From IMG/VR virus record IMGVR_UViG_3300030047_000014, positions 1-64,000 of that record: a stretch of 64,000 nucleotides of DNA; one strand, 5' to 3'. Numbering within the stretch: the first letter of the stretch is position 1; each line of letters begins with the position of its first letter. The notes beneath the pieces were generated by a model, which saw only the letters and a program-made list of their open reading frames with translations, had not been told where the DNA came from and made no database searches. The stretch comes from a virus. The position numbers were made by a program, and so were the translations under genes. Shown here in pieces: positions 1-7,730 of the stretch.

Positions 1-30
1 ATTTGCAGCTAATAAAAGGATATTCCATAA

Positions 31-225
31 TTATTTACGTTCTATATAAATTACAGATGTATTATCTGTCCTTAGAGGACCATAACAGAATCCTGCTACA
101 TCTCCTAGTTTATGACATCTAGGAATAGAGGCTCCTTTATAAATACATCCTGAACAATCTTCACCAGGTACTACTACTAGATTTCTTCCATTATCAAGGA
201 AGGTTTCATTAACTTTCTTTTCCAT
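31..225 (-). CDS. Small cysteine-containing protein, unknown function
   Basis: A 64-residue protein that I do not recognise. It has five cysteines, two of them in a CSGC pair around residue 25, which hints at metal binding without forming a complete zinc ribbon. Its ATG shares one base with the stop of the upstream gene (TAATG), so the two are probably translationally coupled. It is the last complete gene of the leftward block in this window. The 30 bases to its left hold nothing I can name. Confidence 0.6.
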   Translation of the reverse strand: MEKKVNETFLDNGRNLVVVPGEDCSGCIYKGASIPRCHKLGDVAGFCYGPLRTDNTSVIYIERK

Positions 226-623
226 TATAAATTGTATTTGATTTTTAAGTATTCTCTGCGTTTATTAATCTCTGGATATCTATATATATCATTTCCTACA
301 TTAGTATGCTCATCAAGAGTAAGAAGAATGATATTCTCTTCATTAAGTTTAGCTTCTTCATGTTTTTCTTTCTCTAGAATGTGGTGAAAGAAGACTGTTA
401 AAGGTTCTCTTCCTAAATATGTACCTGAGATTTCTGATTCATGTTTTCTTTTATTCCAAATAGAAAGAAAAAAAGCTCTCATCTCAAGTACATCATCAAA
501 TATCTTAGACATTTCTTCCTTTGAAGGAACTTTAGAATAGATTCTCTTTCGTGGTATGTGATTTTTACACAGACCATTTGACCATATATTATTATTACAA
601 TTCTCTATTTTACATGTTTTCAT
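225..623 (-). CDS. Small protein with N-terminal Cys motif and HNH-like C-terminal half
   Basis: About 132 residues. I place the start at the ATG at 623, because the longer frame begins with TTG inside the upstream gene. The N-terminus has a C-x4-C ... C-x2-H pattern (CKIENC ... LCKNH) that could bind one zinc ion. The C-terminal half has FHHILEKEKH followed by NIILLTLDEH; this H-H ... N ... H spacing resembles HNH-type phage nucleases of the NinG kind. The similarity is by eye only and no second domain is visible. It could be a small nuclease or only a zinc protein. Confidence 0.45.
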   Translation of the reverse strand: MKTCKIENCNNNIWSNGLCKNHIPRKRIYSKVPSKEEMSKIFDDVLEMRAFFLSIWNKRKHESEISGTYLGREPLTVFFHHILEKEKHEEAKLNEENIILLTLDEHTNVGNDIYRYPEINKRREYLKIKYNL

Positions 624-864
624 ATTTCCATATATAACCTTTGTGTGATTTACGATGTTGTTTACATACATCAACTATTCCTCCTGAACTAAAACCCTCT
701 GCTGCAGCTTCAGTAATAGAATTCCATTGTTTTATTACTTCTCCTGATTTAGTAAGTTGGATTACTTTTCTTTTCTTTCCTCCCCATCCATTAGATTTTG
801 CTAATTTAGACATTTCATCTTTCCATTTTTTAGATTTAGGAAGCTTTCTCACAATTCTTTCCAC
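610..864 (-). pseudogene. NUMOD1 fragment of a homing endonuclease
   Basis: An 84-codon frame beginning with GTG five bases after the recA stop. Residues 33-82 form a NUMOD1 module (VIQLTKSGEVIKQWNSITEA, then GGIVDVCK, ending GYIWKY). This module normally sits at the C-terminus of HNH or GIY-YIG homing endonucleases. The preceding basic stretch rich in K, S and W resembles a worn NUMOD3 repeat. No catalytic domain precedes it, so I read it as the remaining tail of an endonuclease that once sat next to recA. It might still be translated as a small DNA-binding protein. It overlaps the start of the downstream gene. Confidence 0.6.
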
Positions 865-869
865 AAATT

Positions 870-2726
870 TTACACTTCATTTTTCTCTACTTCTATTTCT
901 ATAGGAATATCAGCTCCCATAATTTTTTCAATTATTTTGGTTCTAATTTCTTCTGTTAGTTCTGGATTATCATTAAGAAGATCAGCGACACCTTTAATTC
1001 CTTGTCCAATCTTTGTTTCACCATAACTAAACCAGGAACCTGCTTTTTGAATGATATTAAACTCTACACCAAGATCTACAATTTCTTTTACTTTATCAAT
1101 TCCTACTCCCCAGACTACATCAAATTGACTTACTCTATATGGAGGACACATCTTATTCTTAATAGCTTTAATCTTAGTAACATTACCATAATTTACATCT
1201 CCATCTTTAGCCATTGATTTACTAATTTCTAATCTACAATCAGAATAGAACTTTAAAGCATGACCTCCTTGCGTAGTTGCAGGGTTGCCAAACATTACAC
1301 CAATCTTTTCTCTAAATTGACTTACTACAATAACACAAGTCTTATTCTGAACTAATAGACTCTTTAATGAGGGATAAGCTCCATTATTTAAACGAGCTTT
1401 CTTACCTATAGAAGAATCTCCCATATCACCTTCTAATACTGATTTAGGTATTAAAGAGGAATCTGAATCAATTACTAGTAGATCAAGTTTTCCACTCATT
1501 ATCATTTCTTTAGCAACCTGGAATCCTTCTTCTCCTGAAGATGGTTGAGAAATTAAAAGTTTTGAGGTATCAACACCAAGAGCTGTGAAATAATTTTTAT
1601 CAATAGCATGTTCACCATCAATACACATTGCAACACCACCTGCTTTTTGACATTCAGCTATTGCATGACCACATACTGTTGATTTACCTGAATTATGGAC
1701 TACTATCCCTTGTGCAATAAAATTATTATAGGGAAACTCACACTTAATATCATAGGTTTCCATTTCTCCTACAGAAGTAATACTTTCAATTATATCGGGA
1801 GTAACCATAAATCTAAGGTTATTGTGATTTGCTAAAGCATGTAGTCTATCATGGACAGAGTTACTTAGAAGTTCCAAATTAGAAGGGTTATTATTTAACG
1901 TATTCTCATCAATATGATGAACATCATAGCCTTCAGGTATGGTCCAAAAATCTATTGGAAGATACTCTACAGTATTAAGCATTTTTTTGTAATTATAATA
2001 ACTCATATTATTTTGAGTTGCTTCAAATGTAAGTCTATGGACTGTTTCTCTAAAGTAAGGATAACCATTAATCATTCTTGGTTTACCTCTATAGTAAAAC
2101 TTCATTGTAGTCTCTGCATACTTATTTCTATGAGATATCTTTTCTTTTATATAAGGAGTATTATTATGAATAAATACAGTATCTCCTTTTGATAGATCAG
2201 ATAATGATACATAGTTAGTTCCTGTGTAGAATTTATGATCTTTAGTAGTTTTAATTCTAAATCCATCTTTAGTTATAAGTTCAAAGCATTCTTTAACCCC
2301 AGATTTTACTACATCTAATATTGGATTTCTGAATACCCGATCTTCTTCATTTATGGAAGTCACATTAAACTCTGATTCTTCTGTTATATGATTCCTATTA
2401 TGAAATCTATCATACAGATGTTTGATAGTAGACCCTTTACAGTCTTGAACAACTCCATTGGGTTTGACTGTTATAAATTTGATGTAGGTATCTTCTGCAA
2501 GACATCCTTCCCAACCTATTAGTTCATAAAGTTTACCTTTAGCCCAACCACCAATTCCTAATGTAATATAATCTATTCCTAGTGATCCAGAACTGATTAC
2601 ATCATACTTACCTTTTATTTTTCCATCCAAGGTTAAGACTGTTCCTATTCCGTATGCTTTGTTTAGATGCTCTAAAGCTTGTTGTAGTTTATCTACATGT
2701 ACTTCTACTTCTTTTGCCTTTGCCAT
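870..2726 (-). CDS. recA: RecA recombinase interrupted by an intein
   Basis: A 618-residue precursor. Removing residues 75-345 leaves a 347-residue RecA, the usual family length. The extein shows the RecA core: SLGIDYITLGIGG, the P-loop (rejoined as GWEGSGKST), CIDGEHAID, LLVIDSDSSLIP for Walker B, VVSQFREKIGVMFGNPATT and GGHALKFYSDCRLEI. It polymerises on single-stranded DNA and promotes ATP-driven strand exchange, probably for phage recombination and repair. Because the intein splits the P-loop, the enzyme should be inactive until protein splicing occurs. The start is the ATG at 2726, with a TAnnTTTG-like element about 20 bases upstream. Confidence 0.93.
   Translation of the reverse strand: MAKAKEVEVHVDKLQQALEHLNKAYGIGTVLTLDGKIKGKYDVISSGSLGIDYITLGIGGWAKGKLYELIGWEGCLAEDTYIKFITVKPNGVVQDCKGSTIKHLYDRFHNRNHITEESEFNVTSINEEDRVFRNPILDVVKSGVKECFELITKDGFRIKTTKDHKFYTGTNYVSLSDLSKGDTVFIHNNTPYIKEKISHRNKYAETTMKFYYRGKPRMINGYPYFRETVHRLTFEATQNNMSYYNYKKMLNTVEYLPIDFWTIPEGYDVHHIDENTLNNNPSNLELLSNSVHDRLHALANHNNLRFMVTPDIIESITSVGEMETYDIKCEFPYNNFIAQGIVVHNSGKSTVCGHAIAECQKAGGVAMCIDGEHAIDKNYFTALGVDTSKLLISQPSSGEEGFQVAKEMIMSGKLDLLVIDSDSSLIPKSVLEGDMGDSSIGKKARLNNGAYPSLKSLLVQNKTCVIVVSQFREKIGVMFGNPATTQGGHALKFYSDCRLEISKSMAKDGDVNYGNVTKIKAIKNKMCPPYRVSQFDVVWGVGIDKVKEIVDLGVEFNIIQKAGSWFSYGETKIGQGIKGVADLLNDNPELTEEIRTKIIEKIMGADIPIEIEVEKNEV
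1692..2504 (-). mobile_element. HNH-containing intein in the RecA P-loop
   Basis: This 271-residue in-frame insert begins with Cys (CLAEDTYI, block A), has a block B (KTTKDHKFYTG, with the usual T..H) and ends FIAQGIVVHN followed by Ser. These are the residues needed for autocatalytic splicing: Cys1, the penultimate His, the terminal Asn and a Ser+1 nucleophile. The middle carries an HNH endonuclease (YDVHHIDENTLNNNPSNLELL), so it may also spread by homing. It sits between Gly74 and the Ser of GSGKST. All splicing residues appear intact, so I expect it to be active. Confidence 0.92.
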
Positions 2727-2743
2727 TTGATTGATTTTAATAA

Positions 2744-2751
2744 CAAATTTA
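2744..2751 (-). promoter_or_regulatory. Possible Bacteroides-type -7 element upstream of recA
   Basis: On the minus strand this reads TAAATTTG, which fits TAnnTTTG. No clear TTTG lies 19-21 bases upstream, so the site is weak evidence. It is placed well for recA, about 18 bases before the ATG and downstream of a hairpin that would insulate it. Confidence 0.35.
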
Positions 2752-2764
2752 ATTAATATTTTTC

Positions 2765-2785
2765 AATAACTAAATAAATTAGAAA
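2765..2785 (+). repeat. Copy 1 of a dispersed 21-base repeat
   Basis: The 21 bases starting AATAACTAAAT recur at 52257-52277 with a single mismatch (T to C at the eleventh base). Both copies are intergenic and adjoin or sit within a hairpin. Function unknown. Confidence 0.55.
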
Positions 2786-2813
2786 GAAAAATCCTACACG
2801 TAAGCATAGGATT
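2784..2813 (-). terminator. Hairpin with flanking A/T runs between genes
   Basis: AATCCTA and TAGGATT form a 7-bp stem with a 10-base loop. Runs of A and T flank both sides, so it could end transcription from either strand. It separates the small gene at 2833-3006 from recA. Confidence 0.6.
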
Positions 2814-2832
2814 TTTTCTTCTAACATCAATA

Positions 2833-3006
2833 TTACTTTAAAGGAAGAGGATTAGATTCCAGCTTTACCAGAATTCGCTCTGAATGTCTTTGTACCACTT
2901 TAAAGTATTCACTTCTTATCACTGGATCATCTCCTTTAGGTCCTTCTACAATACATTGCAGAAGGTTGGCGATCTCAGAGAATTGTTCTTCAGGCATATT
3001 TTCCAT
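2833..3006 (-). CDS. Small acidic hypothetical protein
   Basis: A 57-residue frame, MENMPEEQFSEI to SNPLPLK, from the ATG at 3006 to TAA. It looks helical and I recognise no family. Terminators lie on both sides (3070-3118 and 2784-2813), so it may form its own short transcription unit. Confidence 0.5.
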   Translation of the reverse strand: MENMPEEQFSEIANLLQCIVEGPKGDDPVIRSEYFKVVQRHSERILVKLESNPLPLK

Positions 3007-3069
3007 ATCTATTAATGTTTAGAATTCGTCCTAATTGTAGGAAAGAGTAGTAAAACTAAGTCTTTCCTT

Positions 3070-3118
3070 TAAAAAAAGCAAGAGAACTGAAAAATTTTAC
3101 TTAACCAATTCTCTTACT
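3070..3118 (-). terminator. Rho-independent terminator
   Basis: On the minus strand AAGAGAATT pairs with AGTTCTCTT around an 18-base loop, and GC plus a run of seven T follow. It lies downstream of the small gene at 3137-3289. Confidence 0.75.
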
Positions 3119-3136
3119 TATTACTAACTGTTTTTA

Positions 3137-3289
3137 TTAGATTTTGAGGAGTTTACAGATATATCTAAAGGTATTAATATCTTTACATTCTCCTTGATAT
3201 AGATATGAAAGATTTGTTCTATCTATCCATTCCCACTCATACCTTACCCTCAATTCTTCTATATCAGGAATAAAATACTTATTTTCCAT
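3137..3289 (-). CDS. Small hypothetical protein
   Basis: A 50-residue frame (MENKYFIPDIEELRVRYEWE to CKLLKI) overlapping the last 11 bases of the upstream gene, which suggests translational coupling. It is followed by a good terminator. I do not recognise it. Confidence 0.5.
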   Translation of the reverse strand: MENKYFIPDIEELRVRYEWEWIDRTNLSYLYQGECKDINTFRYICKLLKI

Positions 3290-3833
3290 GCAATTTTATT
3301 TTATCAATATCTAAAATTTCATCTTCTTCTCGAAATCCATCCCATATCTCCTGTTTATTATCAAACTCTATTCCAAATTTATCCTCCCAATATTGAACAA
3401 GATCTTGAGTCTTATTAAATATTCTATACTGCAGAGATATTTCTTCTCTTGAGGAACCATTCTTTATAAGTGTAACCACCTTAGGAAATAAAGCTTGAAA
3501 AGGTAATGAGGTTTTAGAATACTTTCCTTCTTTTATTAGATCAAAATCCTTAATGAAAGAGGTATCTAATTTATATACCACTACTACAAAGCCATCTTCA
3601 TAGTTATAATCCTCTATTATTGTTTTGGTTCGTTCATACTCATCATCCAGGAATCTTCTAAACTTGTTAATGTTAATAGGCTTAAATAACAAATAGATAG
3701 AGTTAGGATATTGAAAATCCTTTCTAATATCTTTTATATAGCCATTAATAAAAGCATTGTTCTTCAATCCATCCTTAGGAATCTGAAGGGTTGGAACCAT
3801 AAAAATACTGGTAATTGTTTTCTTTACTTCCAT
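3279..3833 (-). CDS. Hypothetical protein
   Basis: 184 residues of mixed alpha/beta character with no motif I can name. The C-terminus is acidic (REEDEILDIDKIK). It directly abuts the PD-(D/E)XK nuclease gene (upstream stop at 3834, start at 3833) and could be a partner of that nuclease, though only the position suggests this. Confidence 0.65.
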   Translation of the reverse strand: MEVKKTITSIFMVPTLQIPKDGLKNNAFINGYIKDIRKDFQYPNSIYLLFKPININKFRRFLDDEYERTKTIIEDYNYEDGFVVVVYKLDTSFIKDFDLIKEGKYSKTSLPFQALFPKVVTLIKNGSSREEISLQYRIFNKTQDLVQYWEDKFGIEFDNKQEIWDGFREEDEILDIDKIKLHGK

Positions 3834-4886
3834 CTAATCTTTAATATTTAATCGTCCATTACTTAAATAATTCTTCATGGATATGTTCCATATTCCATTG
3901 TCAAGAGCCCATTTTAGATTCTCAACGACTTCTTTTACTCCTGGATAGTGTGTTCCTTTATACTCAAAACCATAAAGAGCTTCTAATAGATCTTCATTAT
4001 TCATCCCATAAATCAAAGGACTATAGTAATTAATTGAATCACACACAATAAACTTAGGAGGAAATACTATATATCCATAGAATTCGTGATTAACATCCTT
4101 AGTTAGAGATAACATAGCTCTCCAATATAAATAACCTTGTATATATGCTCTATGATATAGATAGTATTCTTTATAAAATCCTTCTACAGCCCATACACAT
4201 TTAAGATCATATATCTGAATAGTTCTTTCAAAATGGTCTACTATCACCTTGTCTAACATTGATTTAAATCTATGCCCTCCTACAATATAGTTTTCTATCT
4301 GAAATTGATTTAATATGGTATAATGATTACTGTTTACCAGATTTACAATGTCAGATGTTATAGCATTGGTTCTGAGAGCTGAAACAATATTTTCAGCATT
4401 AGTAACATCTTGAGTAGTTACTACATCCAAATGATTAGCTCTTACAGTTCTAATCTCATTATAATAGATTTCATCATCAGAACCTATAAACTTTTTAATA
4501 ATTGTATTATAGGTTAATTTGTATCCTGCATCTATATAAGCAAGCTTTGAGATATCTTCAAATGTCTTATTTACATTACCATTCTCATCAGTAGATCTTC
4601 TTGTATGTTCATATAATGCTTCTACAAACTTAAGCCCTAATCCTGTAGGAGCCAATGCAATACATGACATATAAAATCTAGAATCAAACAATTCTTTCTC
4701 CAAAAGAAGAGTTTCAACAATTCTCCCCATAAGACTTGCCTGGGTATCCTTGTCCTCAACCTCCTCATTCATTATATACTTCCTATAATACTTCTTTCTA
4801 TCAGAGGAGAAATCCTTTAATGAGCTAGAGCTATCGAGCATCTTAGCCCGATATGTTGCTTCTGTTCTTGATTGTCCTTGTATCAT
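3834..4886 (-). CDS. PD-(D/E)XK family exonuclease, RecB/Cas4-like fold
   Basis: 350 residues. The catalytic signature is in the second half: GGHRFKSMLDKVIVD supplies the first acidic residue, IQIYDLKCV supplies the D-x-K pair, and the helix with FYKEYYLYHRAYIQGYLYW supplies the Q/Y motif of RecB-type exonucleases. The N-terminal region (SSSLKDFSSDRKKYYRKYI ... LMGRIVETLL) matches the usual start of phage nucleases of this kind. The likely role is resecting DNA ends for recombination with RecA and the ssDNA-binding protein, or degrading host DNA. The start ATG at 4886 follows a compact gene junction. Confidence 0.75.
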   Translation of the reverse strand: MIQGQSRTEATYRAKMLDSSSSLKDFSSDRKKYYRKYIMNEEVEDKDTQASLMGRIVETLLLEKELFDSRFYMSCIALAPTGLGLKFVEALYEHTRRSTDENGNVNKTFEDISKLAYIDAGYKLTYNTIIKKFIGSDDEIYYNEIRTVRANHLDVVTTQDVTNAENIVSALRTNAITSDIVNLVNSNHYTILNQFQIENYIVGGHRFKSMLDKVIVDHFERTIQIYDLKCVWAVEGFYKEYYLYHRAYIQGYLYWRAMLSLTKDVNHEFYGYIVFPPKFIVCDSINYYSPLIYGMNNEDLLEALYGFEYKGTHYPGVKEVVENLKWALDNGIWNISMKNYLSNGRLNIKD

Positions 4887-5192
4887 TTAGTCTTTAATTT
4901 TAATTTTAGCTAACATCTCATTAATTAAAGTAATCTGAGATTCAAATCCTTCCTTGCCTTCTTTTGTAGAACAATCCCATTTTCCATTTATAGCCATTTT
5001 AGCATCTTTCCTAAGAGTCTTAAGTAAATCTTTTATTTCTTTTCTTAGTAATAGATCTTCCTTCAAATCAGGAACAATGTGGTCCATCTCTGCAGCTAAT
5101 GTATAACTATCAATTTCTTCAAATTTCTTATTAGGAAGCATATTTAGAAATCTTTGTACACATTCTAATATTGGTATTGTTATTACCTTCAT
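4887..5192 (-). CDS. Hypothetical protein
   Basis: 101 residues, largely helical and charged (DLLLRKEIKDLLKTLRKDAKMAI). Its ATG overlaps the stop of the zinc-ribbon gene (ATGA) and its stop abuts the nuclease start, so these genes are co-translated. No family recognised. Confidence 0.65.
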   Translation of the reverse strand: MKVITIPILECVQRFLNMLPNKKFEEIDSYTLAAEMDHIVPDLKEDLLLRKEIKDLLKTLRKDAKMAINGKWDCSTKEGKEGFESQITLINEMLAKIKIKD

Positions 5193-5461
5193 TTTTTATA
5201 ACGTTTTAGACATTTTAATAAATCTTCAGGAGTTTGACTTTCCTGAAGTTGCTCATCCACATAACCACTCTCCCATTCATATTCTTTGGAGAGTGTCATT
5301 ATCTCTAAACATGTTTTGCATGCATATGTAGTACAGAAATCACCCTCATAAATACAAACTTGATATCTCATTTCTGTATTAACAGGGAATTTTCTAAGAC
5401 ATGAGAAACATCTATGTACTTTCTTTGTTGTTACATTTAGATTCTTCAGTACTGTTGCCAT
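5189..5461 (-). CDS. Zinc-ribbon protein
   Basis: 90 residues with two CxxC pairs (CFSC near residue 18 and CKTC near residue 49), enough for one zinc ribbon. Such small phage proteins often bind nucleic acid or partner proteins; no specific role can be assigned. Its start codon lies inside the shifted reading frame of the endonuclease VII remnant upstream. Confidence 0.7.
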   Translation of the reverse strand: MATVLKNLNVTTKKVHRCFSCLRKFPVNTEMRYQVCIYEGDFCTTYACKTCLEIMTLSKEYEWESGYVDEQLQESQTPEDLLKCLKRYKK

Positions 5462-5920
5462 TTCTTTCCTCCTTAGTTTTTATATTGTGTCTTAAAATAT
5501 AATTAGCAGCTTTTATTAAGAGTTCAGGACTATCCTTAAGATAACCTATACCCTATTACATTCATTACAAAGAAGATCTCTTATAGTATCTGTTGTATGA
5601 TTGTGATCGACTGCAAAGACTTTCCATTTACCTGTAGGTGTATTTGTACCACAAATAGCACAACAACCATTTTGATTATCTAACATTTTATTATAATCTT
5701 CTTCTGTAATATTATAATTTTGTTTTAGACAATATTTTCTATGTCTTCTAGCATAGAGTTCTGGCTTCTTAGCAATAGATTCTTTATACATAGAATAATG
5801 TTTTTCTCTATTACGAACACTCCATCTACCTCCTTTACTTAAGTTTTCATAGGATTCTCTTGTATGTCCCTGCTTGATTAAGAAATCATCTGTAACTTCT
5901 AATTTAACTCTGCCTCTCAT
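5412..5920 (-). pseudogene. Recombination endonuclease VII, frameshifted
   Basis: From the ATG at 5920 the frame encodes an endonuclease VII domain: YNITEEDYNKML, CAICG, FAVDHNHTTDTIRDLLCNECN. This family cuts branched DNA and is also found in phage homing enzymes. The frame stops at NRV-TAG (5546). The conserved continuation, IGYLKDSPELLIKAANYIL, follows directly in the -1 frame and runs to a stop at 5412. One base has therefore been lost near 5549. No slippery heptamer is present, so mutation or an assembly error is likelier than programmed frameshifting. The His, Asp and Cys metal ligands precede the break, so a shortened product might keep some activity. Confidence 0.75.
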
Positions 5921-6296
5921 TTGCTGTTTTTTTAGTGTGGCAATTGTTGCACAATACTTGTAGATTATCAATTTCACAAAACAACCTTCTTACAAATCCA
6001 GGGAGATCATCATAACATCTTAACGTTCCAGCAGGTATAATATGATCTACTGCTATTTCTTTTTCTGGAAAGAGTTGTTTACAATGATTACATTGATAGG
6101 CTACTTTTCGTCTTTTATTATCACCAACATAGGTTCTCTTTGCTAATCTTTTAGCCTGAGCAATTGGTTTCCACCATCTGTTCTTCCCTCTTAATGCAGA
6201 ACGAATGAGTGACCAAAAGGCACTTTCTGTCATGGTTCCAGAGTTTCTTGTTCTGATAACTCTTGGATTCTTAACTACATGTTTTATTTTTCTCAT
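5904..6296 (-). CDS. Freestanding HNH endonuclease
   Basis: 130 residues. A basic N-terminus (MRKIKHVVKNPRVIRTRNS) is followed by a zinc-stabilised HNH domain: CNHC, EIAVDHIIPAG, then NLQVLCNNCHTKKT. The His of VDHI, the Asn and the terminal His are all present, so it should be catalytic. It lies in a gap between rIIB and the zinc-ribbon gene, next to the endonuclease VII remnant, as expected for a homing gene that settled between genes. It ends 17 bases inside the next frame. Confidence 0.8.
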   Translation of the reverse strand: MRKIKHVVKNPRVIRTRNSGTMTESAFWSLIRSALRGKNRWWKPIAQAKRLAKRTYVGDNKRRKVAYQCNHCKQLFPEKEIAVDHIIPAGTLRCYDDLPGFVRRLFCEIDNLQVLCNNCHTKKTANERQS

Positions 6297-6310
6297 ATAA
6301 AAAGTTAAAA

Positions 6311-6343
6311 ATGTATCCCAAATATAATAAATTTGGGATACAT
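6311..6343 (-). terminator. Terminator of the rIIA-rIIB unit
   Basis: A perfect 13-bp stem (ATGTATCCCAAAT with its complement) and 7-base loop, followed on the minus strand by TTTTTAAC. It lies 15 bases after the rIIB stop. Confidence 0.85.
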
Positions 6344-6357
6344 TATTTAATCTTAAC

Positions 6358-7710
6358 TTATTTAATTAGAGAAATTCTATTAGCTATTTCACTCTTCATA
6401 GTCTGTAGAGAATTCACAATATCATTTATCTCTATTGTAGAGATTGCAGGTAAACTGAATTCATGCTTACTTGTTTCAGCAACAAATCCTGCTTTAACTT
6501 TTGCTTCAAGACCTTCTAATTCATCAATAGCATATTTCTCATCCAGTTGAAGAAAATCAAAGTCTGAACTGCTCATAATTTGATTTGCTTCTTCAACTGT
6601 AGTTACCATAAATGGTAAGTATTCCCAACATCTGCCTTTTACCTCTCCAATACCAACTACTTTCATAGGATTATGAAGGGTAAATATTGTTGTATTTCCA
6701 CAAAGAACATAGGGAGCTGTATGACCTGCAAAATGTAAGCCTGCTTCACCACAATCTGCAGTAGACCAACTACACTCTTCAGGAGGCATATTTACCACAC
6801 GCCCAATACGAATATCAAAAGTATGGGTACGACCATCTGTATACCGATTCTCTTCCATAGTAGGAAGATCCAGATACAGATTTTTTAAATTACCTATTAC
6901 TTCATGTCCCATTGTTTTCTCTTCAGGAATATCAGTAATTTTAGTAAAATAAAGATTGCCTTCATTATTCTTATATACACAATAATCAGAAGGTTTCTTC
7001 TTCCATACAGTTTTGATCTTGTTATAAGTGTTGGTAATAAAATTTACCATACCATCCTCATCTGTATCCTTTATTTGAACAACATTACGAAGAGCCACAA
7101 AGAATCCCTGTTTAGTAATCTTAAAGTCATTCTTCATTAAGAAGTCATAAAGCTGATCAGCTACTTCTGCTCTTGGATTCAAACAACACCACATAAAGAA
7201 TCTTTTAAGAGCTTGGTACATTTCATTCTTCAATAAAAGATCTTCTGTCTGCTGTACTGTATATTCACTATAATCACTTAAGATTTCAGCAAATTTGTTT
7301 ATTAAAAGTTTTGGCAAACTTCTGTTGATTCCAGTAAGATAAACACTATTATCTTCTACTTTAAAGTCACCAAAATTCTTAAGTACTTCAAATCCTTTAT
7401 TGATAGTCTTAATTTGTTCAAGCTCAACTCTCTTATCCTCTTTATCATCTACTACGTCCCTATTAGCAATTACCTCTAGGATATCTGCAAGATTAGATGC
7501 AGCTTTAACTGCCTCAAAATCTGCAGCAGTACACCCTACCTTGTTTAAGATAGATCCATCATGCATAACTACCACCAGAGTATCACTTATTAGATTCAAT
7601 CTCTTATAAGGTTTCTCTGTTACTGAAATAATTCCTTCTTTTTCAGTTACTTTTTCAACTACTTCTTTTTCTTTGTTCTTTTTAAACCAATTTAAACTAA
7701 ATAAACTCAT
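6358..7710 (-). CDS. rIIB: rIIB-like protein
   Basis: 450 residues. The N-terminal third contains ISVTEKPYKRLNLISDTLVV and SILNKVGCTAADFEAV. The C-terminal part has TFDIRIGRVVNMPPEECSW, then GLHFAGHTAPYVLCG and VVGIGEVKGRCWEYLPFMV, the pattern of T4 rIIB and its relatives. T4 rIIB acts with rIIA in the membrane-associated response to superinfection or rex exclusion; the biochemical role is not settled. It follows the rIIA-like gene by 20 bases and is closed by a strong terminator, so the pair forms one unit. A short basic N-terminal stretch (NWFKKNKEKE) precedes the domain. Confidence 0.75.
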   Translation of the reverse strand: MSLFSLNWFKKNKEKEVVEKVTEKEGIISVTEKPYKRLNLISDTLVVVMHDGSILNKVGCTAADFEAVKAASNLADILEVIANRDVVDDKEDKRVELEQIKTINKGFEVLKNFGDFKVEDNSVYLTGINRSLPKLLINKFAEILSDYSEYTVQQTEDLLLKNEMYQALKRFFMWCCLNPRAEVADQLYDFLMKNDFKITKQGFFVALRNVVQIKDTDEDGMVNFITNTYNKIKTVWKKKPSDYCVYKNNEGNLYFTKITDIPEEKTMGHEVIGNLKNLYLDLPTMEENRYTDGRTHTFDIRIGRVVNMPPEECSWSTADCGEAGLHFAGHTAPYVLCGNTTIFTLHNPMKVVGIGEVKGRCWEYLPFMVTTVEEANQIMSSSDFDFLQLDEKYAIDELEGLEAKVKAGFVAETSKHEFSLPAISTIEINDIVNSLQTMKSEIANRISLIK

Positions 7711-7730
7711 AATACTTGATTTTTAATTGT

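Noticed and set aside
5545-5556. Programmed -1 frameshift in the endonuclease VII gene
   Set aside because: No X-XXY-YYZ slippery site or downstream structure is evident; a lost base is simpler.
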